Part shown: positions 9,839 through 21,429 of the stretch, piece after piece
Numbering within the stretch: position 1 is the first letter of the stretch
Layout of the letters: each line of letters opens with the position of its first letter
From: Chloroflexota bacterium
Lineage (GTDB): Bacteria; Chloroflexota; Anaerolineae; Aggregatilineales; Phototrophicaceae
Assembly: GCA_026707745.1 (NCBI GenBank)
Contig: JAPOWG010000104.1
Coordinates: 1-64,000, forward strand
Direction: 5' to 3'
DNA: 64,000 nt
Made by a program: the position numbers and the translations under genes
Notes under the pieces: generated by a model
The model's input: only the letters and a program-made list of their open reading frames with translations
The model's database searches: none
What the model was told of the DNA's origin: nothing

Positions 9839-10545
9839 TAGCCGTCGATCTCCACATATAGCCTCTTGTTGATGCCGCCCTTGCTTTTGTATTTGCTGAT
9901 CTTTATCGTGCCGACTTCGCAAGTATTCGCAACATGCGTTCCTCCATCCGCCTGCAGATCGAGTCCGACGATTTCCACCGTGCGCACTTCCTTAATCGCC
10001 TCCGGCAGCAAATTGATCTTTGTACGGATCAGATCGGGAATCTCAAAGGCGACGCTCCGCGGCAATATCTGAATCTTGACGTCGCGGGCCGCGGCCACTT
10101 CCAAATTAATCTTCTCTTCTATTTCCACCACTACTTCCGGCGCCAGCCGTTCGAATTCGAAGTCCATCCTACCCGACAGAATATCCATATTGCCCCCGGT
10201 AACACTGGCCTGGTGGTCGCGCCACACAACACCGCACAAAATATGCATCGCGGTGTGCGTGCGCATCAGCTTGTAGCGCCGCTCCCAGTCGATCATGCCT
10301 TGTATGTCGCTGCCAACCGGCGGCAGCGGGCCGTCGATGATGTGTAAGTTCCCGCGCATAACCTTGCCAACTTCGTAGTCGCTATCCCCGTTGCAGAGCT
10401 TGCCGATATCGCAAGGTTGTCCGCCGCCACCAGGATAAAAGGCGGTCCTGTCGAGTTTTACACCCTTGTTCTCGATATCATGCGACAGGACTTTGGCTTC
10501 AAACTCCCTGAGATAACTGTCTCGTAAATACAGTTCTTCCGTCAC
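9838..10545 (-). CDS. alaX: Alanyl-tRNA editing protein AlaX-like
   Basis: AlaRS editing-domain motifs (DRTAFYPGGGGQPCDIG; HTAMHILCGV; GLDLQADGGTHVANTCEVGTIKI); GTG start proposed at 10545. Confidence 0.85.
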   Translation of the reverse strand: MTEELYLRDSYLREFEAKVLSHDIENKGVKLDRTAFYPGGGGQPCDIGKLCNGDSDYEVGKVMRGNLHIIDGPLPPVGSDIQGMIDWERRYKLMRTHTAMHILCGVVWRDHQASVTGGNMDILSGRMDFEFERLAPEVVVEIEEKINLEVAAARDVKIQILPRSVAFEIPDLIRTKINLLPEAIKEVRTVEIVGLDLQADGGTHVANTCEVGTIKISKYKSKGGINKRLYVEIDG

Positions 10546-10556
10546 CGTCCACTCCT

Positions 10557-11123
10557 TCAAATCTCGGCGCGCATTCGCAGCATCGTCGCTTTGCCGCCAA
10601 TTGCCTTCCAAAACTGAATCGCCGCTGGATTCCCCGCGCTAACATGCCATTCAAAATGGCCCACCTTCTGCGTTTGAAACCAGTCTGACATTTTCGCCAC
10701 CAGCTCTCGGCCCAGCCCTTGGCGGCGGTGTTCGGCCATGACGTAAATGTCAGCCAGCAATCCACTGCGCAGCGGCTGGAACATCTCAGTTGTGATATCG
10801 GCCACCAAGCCAAGCGCATAGGCCACAATGTCGCTGTCAACTTCGGCGACCAGAATACGAGTCCAGGGATCGGACAACCGTTGCAGGATCCGCTGCGCGT
10901 ACAAGTCGGCGCCATCGTCGGCCGCGCGAAACGTGAGCGGATCGAAGGCTTGGTGGTATTCCACCATTTCCAACCACAAGCAGCCGATTCGGTCCGCATC
11001 GGCTTCATTCGCCAATCGTATCACAGCCGCTCGGCGGCAGCGATAGGGTCTACCGCGCTCACACAAAATAACAAGCCTTCTCCACACCTGAGCAAGGGGG
11101 TTTATTGAGACAGAGCTAACCAA
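10557..11123 (-). CDS. GNAT-family N-acetyltransferase
   Basis: GNAT core (ADIYVMAEHRRQGLGRELVAKM). True start probably internal (VIRLANEADADRIG). Confidence 0.8.
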   Translation of the reverse strand: MVSSVSINPLAQVWRRLVILCERGRPYRCRRAAVIRLANEADADRIGCLWLEMVEYHQAFDPLTFRAADDGADLYAQRILQRLSDPWTRILVAEVDSDIVAYALGLVADITTEMFQPLRSGLLADIYVMAEHRRQGLGRELVAKMSDWFQTQKVGHFEWHVSAGNPAAIQFWKAIGGKATMLRMRAEI

Positions 11124-11596
11124 TTCTGATTAAATCGTGTACGCGCGCCTTGCGCCCGCCAGAAGGCCTCTTCAACGGGATAACGCGCCGGTACGTCCAC
11201 GGTCAAAAACCCAATATCGCGCGCCTGGAGCCATTTACGCGCTTCATCCAACAATGCGCCACTGAGACCGGGACGAGATCCATGCAGATCAACAGCCATA
11301 TCGATCACTTTCCCAACGACGGGTGGTCCCAGCCCGGCCGGTCCCTCGGCGATCATGATCACCATGTAGCCGCCTATGCTCTCGTTCACCTCCCCTACAA
11401 AGAAGCCGCATTTGTCGTTCGTCAGCCAGGATCTGGCTTGTCGTTGCCAGTCGAGAATCCGCTCCGGGTTCAATGGCTGAAGATCATCCGACTGCTGTAA
11501 TAACGACGCGCGCTCGTTCCAAATAAGGGAGGCCTGCCTCAAGTCTCCCTCTACTGCAACACGTATCGCCAATTGGCGTATTTTGTTCAATCCCAT
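11102..11596 (-). CDS. GNAT-family N-acetyltransferase
   Basis: GNAT-like fold pattern (KVIDMAVDLHGSRPGLSGALLDEARKWLQARDIGFLTVDV). Confidence 0.65.
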   Translation of the reverse strand: MGLNKIRQLAIRVAVEGDLRQASLIWNERASLLQQSDDLQPLNPERILDWQRQARSWLTNDKCGFFVGEVNESIGGYMVIMIAEGPAGLGPPVVGKVIDMAVDLHGSRPGLSGALLDEARKWLQARDIGFLTVDVPARYPVEEAFWRAQGARTRFNQNWLALSQ

Positions 11597-11779
11597 GTCG
11601 ACGATAGCATATCATTCGCGAAGTTTAGCGGCAAGACATGATGACGCGCAAGCGCGCAACTGTCTTACCAGAGCCGATTGGTACAGACCGATGATTATGA
11701 AGTAGAATATGCTCAACTGAAAGCAGCCTTGTCTGTTGCTCTAGGTCGACAGGCGAGAAACACAGTGATAGGAGTTCAC

Positions 11780-12139
11780 ATGTCTACCCTACCCACGACA
11801 GAACGAGTTGGCAGAGCATGGCGCGCCCACCGCGATGGCAATAACTCCGAAGCGATTAGATTGTTTGAAGAAGTCATTGGGGCCAATCCCGAGAATGTTG
11901 ATGCGCATTATGGCCTCGGTCTGGCGCACAAAGCGGATGGAAACAACAGCGCCTCAATTGCCGCCTTTCAAAAAGCCCTGAACTTCGCGCAGCAGGCGCT
12001 CCATGCCGTGCAGACTACGTCCCACATCGAGGGTCATCACGGCGCCAATGATCTGGATTCCAACGACGATGACCGATTCATGATGCTAACTCGAATGCTG
12101 AAGCAGCGTCTCGAGGACGTAGGGGGCGACGGTTCCTAG
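11780..12139 (+). CDS. TPR-containing protein
   Basis: AGGAG 7 nt before ATG at 11780; TPR (AHYGLGLAHKADGNNSASIAAFQKALNFAQ). Confidence 0.75.
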   Translation: MSTLPTTERVGRAWRAHRDGNNSEAIRLFEEVIGANPENVDAHYGLGLAHKADGNNSASIAAFQKALNFAQQALHAVQTTSHIEGHHGANDLDSNDDDRFMMLTRMLKQRLEDVGGDGS

Positions 12140-12147
12140 CCCCTGCC

Positions 12148-13143
12148 ATGCACAAACGCGAGCGCCTTGAACGCGCGATTGCCGGGGAAGCGGTTGATCG
12201 TCTGCCCGTGTCCTTATGGCGCCATTTTCCCGGCGACGATCAGCGCTCGGCGGATCTGGCTCGCTCCATCGTAAGCTATCAGCAAGAATACGACTGGGAC
12301 TTTGTTCGCGTGATGCCGTCGAACAATTTCCTGGTTTCGGATTACGGAATCCAGGACGCCTGGCTTGGCGATCGACGAGGCAAGCGCGACGCGCAGAAGT
12401 TCATCATACAGCGCTCCCTTGACTGGACGACAATACGTCCGCTTTCCCCGGAGCGCGGAGCGCTGGCCCAACAGATCGCGTGCTTGTCCCTCGTGAATTC
12501 AGCAATTGGAATCGATGGGATTCCGGTTTTGCAGACCGTTTACAGCCCGATGACCCAGGCGGCGCAAATCGCGGGATGCACACAGCTGTTAAGAGACATG
12601 CGATTGCGCCCGGACAGATTGCGGAGTGGACTCAATGCCTTGACTGAAAGCACACTTCGCTTCCTGGAAGCGATACGAACAAATCCGTCGATTGCTGGCG
12701 TCTTCATGGTTTCGTGTTTGGCAAACCACGAGCTAATGTCCGCATTCGAATACAAAGCGATGGCGATGCCATTCAATCGCGCGATTTTGGATTTCATCCA
12801 ACCAGGCTGGTGGCTCAATGCAGTACAGGTTCAGGGTTCGTCCCCGATGTTTGACCTATTTGCCGGTTCGCCCGTGCAGTTTCTTAATTGGGACTTCTCG
12901 GATGACAAAAGCGAACTATTACAACTGAAGCTGGCATTTCCAGGCGCCGTCTGCGGTGGTTTGAGCGACTGGGAGCACTTGCACCAAGGCACGCCGGCCT
13001 TGCTTCAGTCTGCGATTACGGACATCTGGCATCACACGGAGGGACGACGACTCATACTGGCCGGTAGCGGGGACGGCTTCGTGACCGCGCCACTGTCAAA
13101 CCTGCGCGCCGTCCGCGCTAGTGTGGAAAACCTGGCGGTCTGA
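12148..13143 (+). CDS. Uroporphyrinogen decarboxylase (URO-D) superfamily protein
   Basis: URO-D-like N-terminus (RLERAIAGEAVDRLPVSLWRHF) and fold-typical spacing; may be a HemE-like or methyltransferase-like member. Confidence 0.7.
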   Translation: MHKRERLERAIAGEAVDRLPVSLWRHFPGDDQRSADLARSIVSYQQEYDWDFVRVMPSNNFLVSDYGIQDAWLGDRRGKRDAQKFIIQRSLDWTTIRPLSPERGALAQQIACLSLVNSAIGIDGIPVLQTVYSPMTQAAQIAGCTQLLRDMRLRPDRLRSGLNALTESTLRFLEAIRTNPSIAGVFMVSCLANHELMSAFEYKAMAMPFNRAILDFIQPGWWLNAVQVQGSSPMFDLFAGSPVQFLNWDFSDDKSELLQLKLAFPGAVCGGLSDWEHLHQGTPALLQSAITDIWHHTEGRRLILAGSGDGFVTAPLSNLRAVRASVENLAV

Positions 13144-13739
13144 TGTCTCTGCGCGTCATCGCTGGCAGCGCCCGCGGCGCTCGACTAAAAGCCGTCCCCG
13201 GGGATAGCACACGCCCGATCATGGACCGGGTCAAAGAAGCGCTCTTCAGCATCATCGGCGATGAAATCGTGGGCGCGAGCATGCTCGACCTGTTTGCCGG
13301 AACGGGCAGCGTCGGCATTGAAGCGCTGAGTCGAGGCGGCGAACAAGTTCACTTCGTCGACCGCCATCGCGCTGCGCTCAGGACCGTTCGCGAAAACCTC
13401 AAGCATACGCGGCTCGAAGCCCGCGCGGTCCTACGGCAGCGCGACGCTTTCGACGTGATCAAACGGCCGCCGGAAAGACGATTCGATTTCATTTACGTTG
13501 CGCCGCCGCAATACCTGGGCCAGTGGTTGGCAATGCTGAAAGCCCTTGACGGAAACTCGTCCTGGCATCACCCGGATTCGGTCGTAATCGTACAGATTGA
13601 TCCGCGTGAACTGGAAGATGACGTTTGCTTGCGCTACTTGGCCGAATATGATCGGCGCATCTATGGAAGAACTATGCTGCTGTTTTTCGAGTTCGTCGAT
13701 GCATCGAAAAGAATCGAACGGAATCGAACAGCGCGTTAA
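13143..13739 (+). CDS. rsmD: 16S rRNA (guanine966-N2)-methyltransferase RsmD-like
   Basis: VIAGSARGARLKAVPGDSTRPIMDRVKEALFSII; LDLFAGTGSVGIEALSRGG; motif IV is VAPPQY instead of (D/N)PPY/F. Confidence 0.88.
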   Translation: MSLRVIAGSARGARLKAVPGDSTRPIMDRVKEALFSIIGDEIVGASMLDLFAGTGSVGIEALSRGGEQVHFVDRHRAALRTVRENLKHTRLEARAVLRQRDAFDVIKRPPERRFDFIYVAPPQYLGQWLAMLKALDGNSSWHHPDSVVIVQIDPRELEDDVCLRYLAEYDRRIYGRTMLLFFEFVDASKRIERNRTAR

Positions 13740-13759
13740 TTGATGAAGAAGAGTCGGAC

Positions 13760-15223
13760 TTAGCTTGATTCGACGTGTTTGCGGACGACGAACTCTTGCG
13801 CCTCTGAAACGCTACCCACGGTGCCAAGGACCTGCGCCTCGCGCAAGGCGCTCAAAAGCTGGCCCACCCTCGGTCCGCGTCTGATGCCAAGCGTTTTCAT
13901 GATATCATCGCCATCCAGCAGGGGCGGAGGACTGACGACGTCATCATATTGGTTGAACCAGGTATCCAGCAACTCAGTTGCGGTGTCGACAAAAGCAAGC
14001 CAATCCGCTTGCCGTATCTCTGCGCCTTGTCTGCCTAAATAAACCGCCGCTGCGAGGAAAATGGCGTCAATCCCCGCTTCGCCCAGCCCATGCCAGAAGC
14101 GATGACGGAGCAAAGTCGACCATTCTGATTCATCGAGTATGACGTGATAATTGGACATTGCCAGCGACAGATAACGACCCTCTTCCAGCGTTAGCCGAAG
14201 CGACCGGGAAACAACTTTTGCCGACAAGGCCAATCGCTCTCCATCTCTTGAAGAATCCAATTCGCCCAGGTTGCTCAAGAGCGCGGCCAGAACTAACAAT
14301 TCTTTGTGTCGTCTCCCGTTGCCATAACTTCGGCTCAAGCGCCCCTGCAATTGTCCGCGAAAGCGATCCCATTGAATGACAAGCATACCGAGATCAAAGG
14401 CTGCCGCGCTGTTGTCTGTACGCCTTTCGCTAACAGCGGTCAAAATAGCGCACATGCGCTCGGTGATGCGCAGGTTACGAGACCAGGCATCCAAATGCTG
14501 CGGCGCTTTCCCTGTTGCCTGCTTCAAGTCTAGCTGGCCCGGGAAAATGCGCTGGAGTATCCCCAGGTGTTGCAAGACTCGGAGCCCGCGCGCCGCGTTG
14601 TCCAGAGCCAACAACTTGAAAAACTCGTCGCGTATTCTTTCGGGCGAAATCTGACTAAGACCGGGGGCAAACTGACGAACATCGGACAAGGTTGCCGGGT
14701 GAATCTTCAAAGCCAACTGCGTGCTTTGTCGCACGGCTCTCAGGGCGCGGACGGGATCTTCCTCGATCGCATTTCGCGAGCAGCGGCGCAACACCCGTTC
14801 GCGCAGGTCGCGCTCGCCGCCAAGCATGTCTATCAAATGTGACAGGTCGCCGAGCAGGTCGGCGGCCAAGGTATTCACAGTGAAGTCGCGCTTAATGAGA
14901 TCGTCGTGGAGTGTCGCGCCGCGAAATCGAGCAAAATCGAGCAAAATCGCTCCCGGCCCGCGCTTTACGAAAACACGCGCAACGCCGCGCGCGCGATCCA
15001 TGATATAAATGTCGGCATCTAACCAGTCGGCAACGTTCTTGGCGATCCCGATCGCGTCTCCGTCTACCGCGATATCGACATCGGTGATTTCCGCACGCTT
15101 GTAAGCATCGCGTACCGCGCCCCCCACGACGTAGAGCGGTGTTGTGACTCCCTTGTCGCGAAGCAACCGCTGCAGATCGTATACAAATCCACTCCATTCC
15201 AGGAGGGGGCCGGCATCACTCAT
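13760..15223 (-). CDS. CCA tRNA nucleotidyltransferase / poly(A) polymerase family
   Basis: VGGAVRDAYKRAEITDVDIAVDGD; RDFTVNTLAADLLG; EEDPVRALRAVRQ. Confidence 0.88.
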   Translation of the reverse strand: MSDAGPLLEWSGFVYDLQRLLRDKGVTTPLYVVGGAVRDAYKRAEITDVDIAVDGDAIGIAKNVADWLDADIYIMDRARGVARVFVKRGPGAILLDFARFRGATLHDDLIKRDFTVNTLAADLLGDLSHLIDMLGGERDLRERVLRRCSRNAIEEDPVRALRAVRQSTQLALKIHPATLSDVRQFAPGLSQISPERIRDEFFKLLALDNAARGLRVLQHLGILQRIFPGQLDLKQATGKAPQHLDAWSRNLRITERMCAILTAVSERRTDNSAAAFDLGMLVIQWDRFRGQLQGRLSRSYGNGRRHKELLVLAALLSNLGELDSSRDGERLALSAKVVSRSLRLTLEEGRYLSLAMSNYHVILDESEWSTLLRHRFWHGLGEAGIDAIFLAAAVYLGRQGAEIRQADWLAFVDTATELLDTWFNQYDDVVSPPPLLDGDDIMKTLGIRRGPRVGQLLSALREAQVLGTVGSVSEAQEFVVRKHVESS

Positions 15224-15776
15224 CTAGCAGGACGTCCTGCCGCGCCACTCCAACAAAGGGAAGGTTGCGGAATCGTTCATCCAGATCGAGCCCATATCCA
15301 AATACGAACTTGTTTTCGATATCGAAACCAACATAATCGACGTCAATCTCGATTTCCCGGCGCGACTGTTTGTTGAGCAACGCGCACAGCTTTAAGCTGG
15401 CCGGATCGCGGCTTTTTAGCGTTTTTATGACGAAACTCAGGGTATACCCGCTATCAATGATGTCCTCAACAACAAGGACGTGTTTGCCCCGGACATCGGT
15501 TTGCAGATCCATATCGATGCGTACGGATCCGGCGGATTTTCGGGCGCCAACCCCATAGCTACTGGCAGCCATGAAATCAATCATATGCGGAACCTGGATA
15601 TGGCGCGAAAGATCCGTCAGGAACATGACGCCGCCCTTTAGAATGCATAACAGAAGCAGATCTTCGCAATCCGCATAATCCCGGTTGAGTGTCTTGCCAA
15701 GTTCGGCGATTCGCGCTTGCAAGCGATCCTCATCAATAAGAATCTCTTCAAGATATCTTTTGTATGCAGGCGCCAT
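15216..15776 (-). CDS. hpt: Hypoxanthine phosphoribosyltransferase
   Basis: PRTase motif VLVVEDIIDSGYTL; LLLLCILKGGVMFLTDL; VDYVGFDIENKFVFGYGLDLDERFRNLPFVG. Confidence 0.93.
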   Translation of the reverse strand: MAPAYKRYLEEILIDEDRLQARIAELGKTLNRDYADCEDLLLLCILKGGVMFLTDLSRHIQVPHMIDFMAASSYGVGARKSAGSVRIDMDLQTDVRGKHVLVVEDIIDSGYTLSFVIKTLKSRDPASLKLCALLNKQSRREIEIDVDYVGFDIENKFVFGYGLDLDERFRNLPFVGVARQDVLLDE

Positions 15777-15791
15777 TGGCCGTTCGTCCTC

Positions 15792-18700
15792 TCAATTCTC
15801 GATTGTCATGCCGGTTTCTTCGTAATGCGACTGCAAACTGCGAACGCTGAGCGGGCTTTCGCGCAGTCGCCGAATGCCCTGCACCGAAGCCGCCGCCGCG
15901 CTCATGGTTGTAATAATCGGTACACCCAAAGCATAAGCCTGGCTGCGGATCCGAATGCCGTCTTCGTGTGCCTGGCCGCCCCTAGGGGTGTTAATCACCA
16001 AATCAACTCCGCCCTCTTGCATCAGGTCCAAAACGTTCGGTGTGCCTTGCGACAGCTTCTTCACGGGCCCAGCGTCGATTCCCAGGCTGTTTAGCCATCT
16101 GGCCGTTCCATCCGTTGCAACCAGTCGAAAGCCGAATTGAACCAGGTCTCTGGCAATTTTGGCGACTACCGCCTTGTCAAAGTCATTAACGCTGATGAAC
16201 ACAGTGCCGTCCACCGGCAAGGGCGTACCCGCAGCCGATTGCGCCTTAACATAGGCGTGACCGAATGACGATGCGTGACCCATCACCTCTCCCGTCGAGC
16301 GCATCTCCGGTCCCAGACGCGTATCGACCCCCGGGAACTTCTGAAAGGGAAACACCGCTTCCTTAACAAAAAAGCCGTCTATGGCGGGTTCCGAAACGAA
16401 TCCAATGTCTTGTAGCGTTCCGCCTGCGGCGATTTCTGCCGCGTAGCGCGCCAGCGGATGTCCAATAGCCTTGCTGATAAAAGGCACCGTCCGACTGGAG
16501 CGCGGATTCACTTCCAGCACGTATACTTCATCATCCTTGACCGCAAACTGTATGTTAAACAGCCCCTTGATGCCTAGAGCCACCCCAATGCGCTGAGTAT
16601 AGTCTCTGATCACATCCAGATGAAAATAACTGATCTTGTAGGGCGGCACAACACAGGCGGAATCGCCGCTGTGTACACCCGCCTGTTCGATATGCTGCAT
16701 GATGCCGCCAATTGTAACTTCTCTGCCATCCGCGAGAGCGTCCACATCGACTTCGTAGGCATCGTCCAAGAACTGATCGATCAACACCGGATGGCCGCCC
16801 CAGGTCACGTTATTATCCAGCCAGGCCAGCAGTTGACTCTCGTCAAAGACAATCGCCATGCCGCGCCCGCCCAGCACATAACTGGGGCGCACTAGCACCG
16901 GATAACCGATGTGACGAGCGGCCAGCGCGGCATCATTTCTCGTAATAATCGTAGCGCCCGCAGGTTGCATAATGTTGAGTTCGCCCATGAGAGCATTGAA
17001 GCGTTCTCGGTCTTCCGCAAGGTCGATCGTATCAACCGACGTGCCCCAAATTGGCGCGCCCATCCGCTGCAGATCACGGGCAATATTGAGCGGCGTTTGC
17101 CCGCCAAACTGCACCAGTATGCCATCCGGTTGTTCGCGGTCGACGATGTTCATGACGTCTTCCGCGGTCAACGGCTCGAAATATAGGCGATCCGCTGTGT
17201 CGTAGTCGGTGCTGACCGTCTCCGGATTGCAATTCACCATAATCGTCTCGAAGCCCATCTCCCGCAATGCGAAGCAAGCGTGAACGCAACAGTAATCGAA
17301 TTCGATGCCTTGCCCAATACGATTGGGGCCGCCACCGAGTATCATCACTTTTCGGGTCGAGACGGGCTCCGCTTCGTCGTCCATTTCATAAGTTGAATAA
17401 AGATATGGTGTATGAGCTGCGAATTCCGCGGCACAGGTATCCACGCGATAGAAATTAGCACAGACGCCCAGCGACTTGCGATGATGTCGAACGGCAAACT
17501 CTTCTTCGCCCAACAGTCCAGCGATATAGGCGTCGCTGAATCCATAGCGTTTCAACTTGTACAAGTCGCGGCAATCCAGATCGGAAAGGCGCAGTCCCTT
17601 GTCCAATAGCGTATTGTGAATCGCCATTAACTCGCTCATTTGCTGGACAAACCAGGGATCAAAACGCGTCTGACGGACGATTTCATCAATTTGGACGTTT
17701 TCGCCAATCACCGTCGCCACCTGGAACAAGCGCTGAGCCGTCGGTACGCTAAGCACTTCCGGCGACAAATGCTCCCGCGCCTGGCTCCCAAAGCCGTCTA
17801 TACCGATGTCCAGCGAGCGGACCGCTTTCTGCAGGGCTTCGGGAAAAGTCCTGCCGATCGCCATTACCTCGCCCACAGCTTTCATTTGTGGTCCCAATAC
17901 CGGATCCGCGCCCGCAAACTTCCTGAAATCCCAACGTGGAATCTTGACCACGACATAATCCAGAGACGGCTCGAAGCTGGCTGGCGTCTGCTGGGTGATG
18001 TCGTTGGCGATCTCGTCTAAGGTATATCCTACGGCAAGCAGCGCAGCGATCTTGGCGATCGGGAAGCCGGTGGCTTTACTAGCCAGCGCCGACGAACGAG
18101 AAACTCGCGGATTCATTTCGATGACATAGACTTCGCCATCATCCGGGTTTATGGCAAATTGCACATTCGCGCCACCGGTCGTGATGCCAACGCGGTCAAA
18201 TATCATCCGAGACATATTGCGCAATCGCTGCAATTCCTTGTCTGTAAGCGTCTGCGCCGGGGCGATAGTAATGCTGTCACCGGTATGCACACCCATCGGG
18301 TCGAGGTTCTCGATCGAACAAACGACGACGAAGTTTCCCTTCGCGTCCCGCATCAACTCGAGCTCGTATTCTTTCCAGCCAAGCAGGCTTTTGTCCACGA
18401 GCACCTGTCCGACCGGGCTTTGCCGAATGCCATTTGCCGCCACCTCTCGCAGTTCGTCCTCGCCATAAGCCACACCGCCCCCGGCGCCGCCCATCGTGAA
18501 CGACGGGCGGATCAGAACCGGATAGCCTATATGAGCGGCAAACGACAATGCCTCCTCGACATTGCCAACCACTTTGCTATCCGGTACGCGCAAGCCAATC
18601 TCGCGCATTGTCTCATTGAAAAGTTGCCGGTCTTCCGCGAGTTGAATGCTAGTCAGGGTTGCGCCAATTAGCTCCACATCAAATTGCTCCAGCAAGCCCG

Positions 18701-19013
18701 CCTCTTGCAGTTCCACCGCAAGGTTGAGCGCAGTCTGTCCACCAACTGTGGGGAGCAATGCATTGGGCCTTTCTTCCGCTATGATCTTTTCGCAGATGTA
18801 TGTGGTGAGCGGCTCGATATACGTTGCGTCGGCAAATTCGGGGTCGGTCATGATCGTCGCCGGGTTGGAGTTAACAAGGACAACGCGATATCCTTTTTGC
18901 TTCAACGCTTTGCAAGCCTGTACGCCGCTATAATCAAATTCGCAGGCTTGTCCAATGACAATCGGTCCGGAACCGATGATCATGATTGTCTTTATATCTG
19001 ACCGTTTGGGCAT
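15792..19013 (-). CDS. carB: Carbamoyl-phosphate synthase large subunit
   Basis: Duplicated ATP-grasp halves ([50 protein letters not shown]) and MGS-like C-terminus. Confidence 0.98.
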   Translation of the reverse strand: MPKRSDIKTIMIIGSGPIVIGQACEFDYSGVQACKALKQKGYRVVLVNSNPATIMTDPEFADATYIEPLTTYICEKIIAEERPNALLPTVGGQTALNLAVELQEAGLLEQFDVELIGATLTSIQLAEDRQLFNETMREIGLRVPDSKVVGNVEEALSFAAHIGYPVLIRPSFTMGGAGGGVAYGEDELREVAANGIRQSPVGQVLVDKSLLGWKEYELELMRDAKGNFVVVCSIENLDPMGVHTGDSITIAPAQTLTDKELQRLRNMSRMIFDRVGITTGGANVQFAINPDDGEVYVIEMNPRVSRSSALASKATGFPIAKIAALLAVGYTLDEIANDITQQTPASFEPSLDYVVVKIPRWDFRKFAGADPVLGPQMKAVGEVMAIGRTFPEALQKAVRSLDIGIDGFGSQAREHLSPEVLSVPTAQRLFQVATVIGENVQIDEIVRQTRFDPWFVQQMSELMAIHNTLLDKGLRLSDLDCRDLYKLKRYGFSDAYIAGLLGEEEFAVRHHRKSLGVCANFYRVDTCAAEFAAHTPYLYSTYEMDDEAEPVSTRKVMILGGGPNRIGQGIEFDYCCVHACFALREMGFETIMVNCNPETVSTDYDTADRLYFEPLTAEDVMNIVDREQPDGILVQFGGQTPLNIARDLQRMGAPIWGTSVDTIDLAEDRERFNALMGELNIMQPAGATIITRNDAALAARHIGYPVLVRPSYVLGGRGMAIVFDESQLLAWLDNNVTWGGHPVLIDQFLDDAYEVDVDALADGREVTIGGIMQHIEQAGVHSGDSACVVPPYKISYFHLDVIRDYTQRIGVALGIKGLFNIQFAVKDDEVYVLEVNPRSSRTVPFISKAIGHPLARYAAEIAAGGTLQDIGFVSEPAIDGFFVKEAVFPFQKFPGVDTRLGPEMRSTGEVMGHASSFGHAYVKAQSAAGTPLPVDGTVFISVNDFDKAVVAKIARDLVQFGFRLVATDGTARWLNSLGIDAGPVKKLSQGTPNVLDLMQEGGVDLVINTPRGGQAHEDGIRIRSQAYALGVPIITTMSAAAASVQGIRRLRESPLSVRSLQSHYEETGMTIEN

Positions 19014-19060
19014 TGATTTATTCCATGTCTGGGAGGACCGCCAAACGCGACTATGAGCAG

Positions 19061-20182
19061 CTAAACCGGCTCTTGAACCGCCGCTACGTATTCATCAAAC
19101 AGGTACATTGAATCATGTGGACCGGGCGAAGCCTCGGGATGGTATTGAACGCTAAAAGCCTGCAACGCTTTGTGGCGCAATCCGGCAACTGTATTGTCGT
19201 TCAAGTTGATGTGCGTCACTTCGCCGCCACCCAGGTCGCTGTCCGCTGAAACCGCGAATCCATGATTGTGCGTCGCGATCTCTACTTCGCCGTTGTGCAG
19301 ATTCTTCACCGGTTGATTGCCCCCTCGGTGTCCGAAACGCATTTTTTCGGTTTTTCCTCCCAGCGCCAGCGCAAGAATCTGGTGGCCGAGGCAAATGCCG
19401 AAAATCGGCAGCTCTCCCAGGAGGGACTTCACATTCTCGATGGCGTAATCCACCGCTGCGGGATCGCCCGGGCCGTTGCTGAGGAATAGGCCGGATGGCC
19501 GCAGGGCGCGCACATCGCATGGAGAAGTCTGCGCTGGAACAACTTTGACTCGCAAGCCTCGATCCGTCATCATACGCAGGATATTGTGTTTGATGCCAAA
19601 GTCGTATGCCACAACCAGCGGACGCTCGCGAGCCGGGTTTGAGGCGCCATACCACTGAGGATCGCTGCCCTCGCGCCAGTCGTATGCCTTCGAAACTGTG
19701 ACGGCGTCGACCAAATTGGCGCCCGACATGTCGAGCGAAGCGCGCGCGGCCGCCGTTAACTTGTCCGTATCAAGCGCCACGTCGCCATGAGCCACCGCTG
19801 CCCGCATCACGCCCTTTTCTCGGATATGCCGCACAAGCGCACGGGTGGCAAGGCCGGAAACACCAATGATGGCATTATCCCGCAGATATGTCGCCAGGTC
19901 GCCGCGATTGCGCCAATTGCTAACGATGGGGCTGAGGGAACGCACCACGAAGCCTGACACCCAAACTTTGTTCGATTCCGGATCTTCAAGATTGACGCCA
20001 GTATTGCCGACATGAGGCACGGTCATTGCGACAATCTGCCGATAATATGACGGATCGGTCAGAATCTCTTGATAACCCGTCATCGACGTGTTGAATACGA
20101 TTTCTCCGGTTTGGACGCCTTCAGCGCCAAAGCCTTCGCCCGGGAAAACCCTTCCGTCTTCTAGCACCAATGCAGCGGGCAT
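19061..20182 (-). CDS. carA: Carbamoyl-phosphate synthase small subunit
   Basis: Class I amidotransferase motif [43 protein letters not shown]. Confidence 0.98.
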   Translation of the reverse strand: MPAALVLEDGRVFPGEGFGAEGVQTGEIVFNTSMTGYQEILTDPSYYRQIVAMTVPHVGNTGVNLEDPESNKVWVSGFVVRSLSPIVSNWRNRGDLATYLRDNAIIGVSGLATRALVRHIREKGVMRAAVAHGDVALDTDKLTAAARASLDMSGANLVDAVTVSKAYDWREGSDPQWYGASNPARERPLVVAYDFGIKHNILRMMTDRGLRVKVVPAQTSPCDVRALRPSGLFLSNGPGDPAAVDYAIENVKSLLGELPIFGICLGHQILALALGGKTEKMRFGHRGGNQPVKNLHNGEVEIATHNHGFAVSADSDLGGGEVTHINLNDNTVAGLRHKALQAFSVQYHPEASPGPHDSMYLFDEYVAAVQEPV

Positions 20183-20199
20183 TTTGACCCTCGAACCTA

Positions 20200-21429
20200 T
20201 CAGGAACGATAGTCGCCATTGATCGTGATATAGTCGTGACTGATATCACAGGTCCAAATGGTCGCGTCAGCTTCGCCCAAGCCACAATCCAATGTGAAAT
20301 AGATCGAGGGTTCAGCCATGATGGCGGCGGCATCGTCTTCACGATAGTCGGTCGGCATGCCCTGGCTGAAGATCAGCAAGCCCCTGTCCGCCGCAGGAAC
20401 CGACTCGCCCGCCGCAACATAGAGCGATGAGTTGTCAGGTTCAAAGGCGGCTTCGGCGCGACCAGCCGCCGCCATGATTCGTCCCCAATTGGCGTCGTTG
20501 CCGTAAAAGGCGGACTTGGTAAGCACCGAGGCACCAATAGTCTGTCCGATACGCTCGGCTGCCGCGACTGATTCCGCGTTCCGTATGTCAAGCGTGACAA
20601 ACTTCGTGACGCCCTCGCCATCGCGAACCACCTCTTGCGCCAGATACTTGGCCAGTGTATCCAACGCTGCTTGGAAAACCTCGACATCTTCCTCGTCCGA
20701 GACATCGACGCCGCTGGCGCCATTGCACATCAGAACGACCATGTCATTTGTACTCGTATCCCCATCGACGACGATCCGGTTGTAGCTACGCCGAGATGCC
20801 TCGGAGAGCGCCGCCTGAGCCTGTGGCATCCCGAGGCTGGCGTCCGTCACGATGACGCTAAGCATGGTCGCCATATTTGGCGCGATCATGCCCGCGCCTT
20901 TGACGATGCCCGCCAGGGTAACATGTCCCTTGCTCGTCTGGACAGTGACGGAGCCCAGTTTAGGACGCGTGTCCGTTGTCATGATGCCGGCGGCGGCGGC
21001 TGACCAGTCGTCTCCCAGGTTCTCGCTGGAAAGTTCCACCCCACAAGATATCTTGTCCATCGGCAAATGAGTGCCGATGACACCTGTTGACATCACCAGG
21101 ACCTGGTCGCTAGCGATCGCCAGGCGCTCGGAAACCAAGTCAGAGGTTGCGCGAGCGTTTTCCAGGCCCACAGCTCCGGTACAGGCATTTGCGCTAACCG
21201 TATTGATGGCAACAGCACGGATGCCAGAAGCGTTGTCTCGCAAGCGTTCCATGTTCAAAAGCACGGGCGCGGCTTTGACCTTGTTGCGGGTAAAGACCCC
21301 GGCGGTCACACAATCGGTCTCGCTGCAGATCAGCGCAAAATCCAGCGCGCCGTCCTTTTTCAAGCCCGCATGAACGCCGGCGACACGGAATCCAGTTACA
21401 GAGCGAATGTCGGGACTAATCTTGATCAT
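20200..21429 (-). CDS. argJ: Bifunctional ornithine acetyltransferase / N-acetylglutamate synthase
   Basis: Autocleavage region GAGMIAPNMATMLSVIVTDA; GDTSTNDMVVLMCNG; YGNDANWGRIMAA. Confidence 0.97.
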   Translation of the reverse strand: MIKISPDIRSVTGFRVAGVHAGLKKDGALDFALICSETDCVTAGVFTRNKVKAAPVLLNMERLRDNASGIRAVAINTVSANACTGAVGLENARATSDLVSERLAIASDQVLVMSTGVIGTHLPMDKISCGVELSSENLGDDWSAAAAGIMTTDTRPKLGSVTVQTSKGHVTLAGIVKGAGMIAPNMATMLSVIVTDASLGMPQAQAALSEASRRSYNRIVVDGDTSTNDMVVLMCNGASGVDVSDEEDVEVFQAALDTLAKYLAQEVVRDGEGVTKFVTLDIRNAESVAAAERIGQTIGASVLTKSAFYGNDANWGRIMAAAGRAEAAFEPDNSSLYVAAGESVPAADRGLLIFSQGMPTDYREDDAAAIMAEPSIYFTLDCGLGEADATIWTCDISHDYITINGDYRS

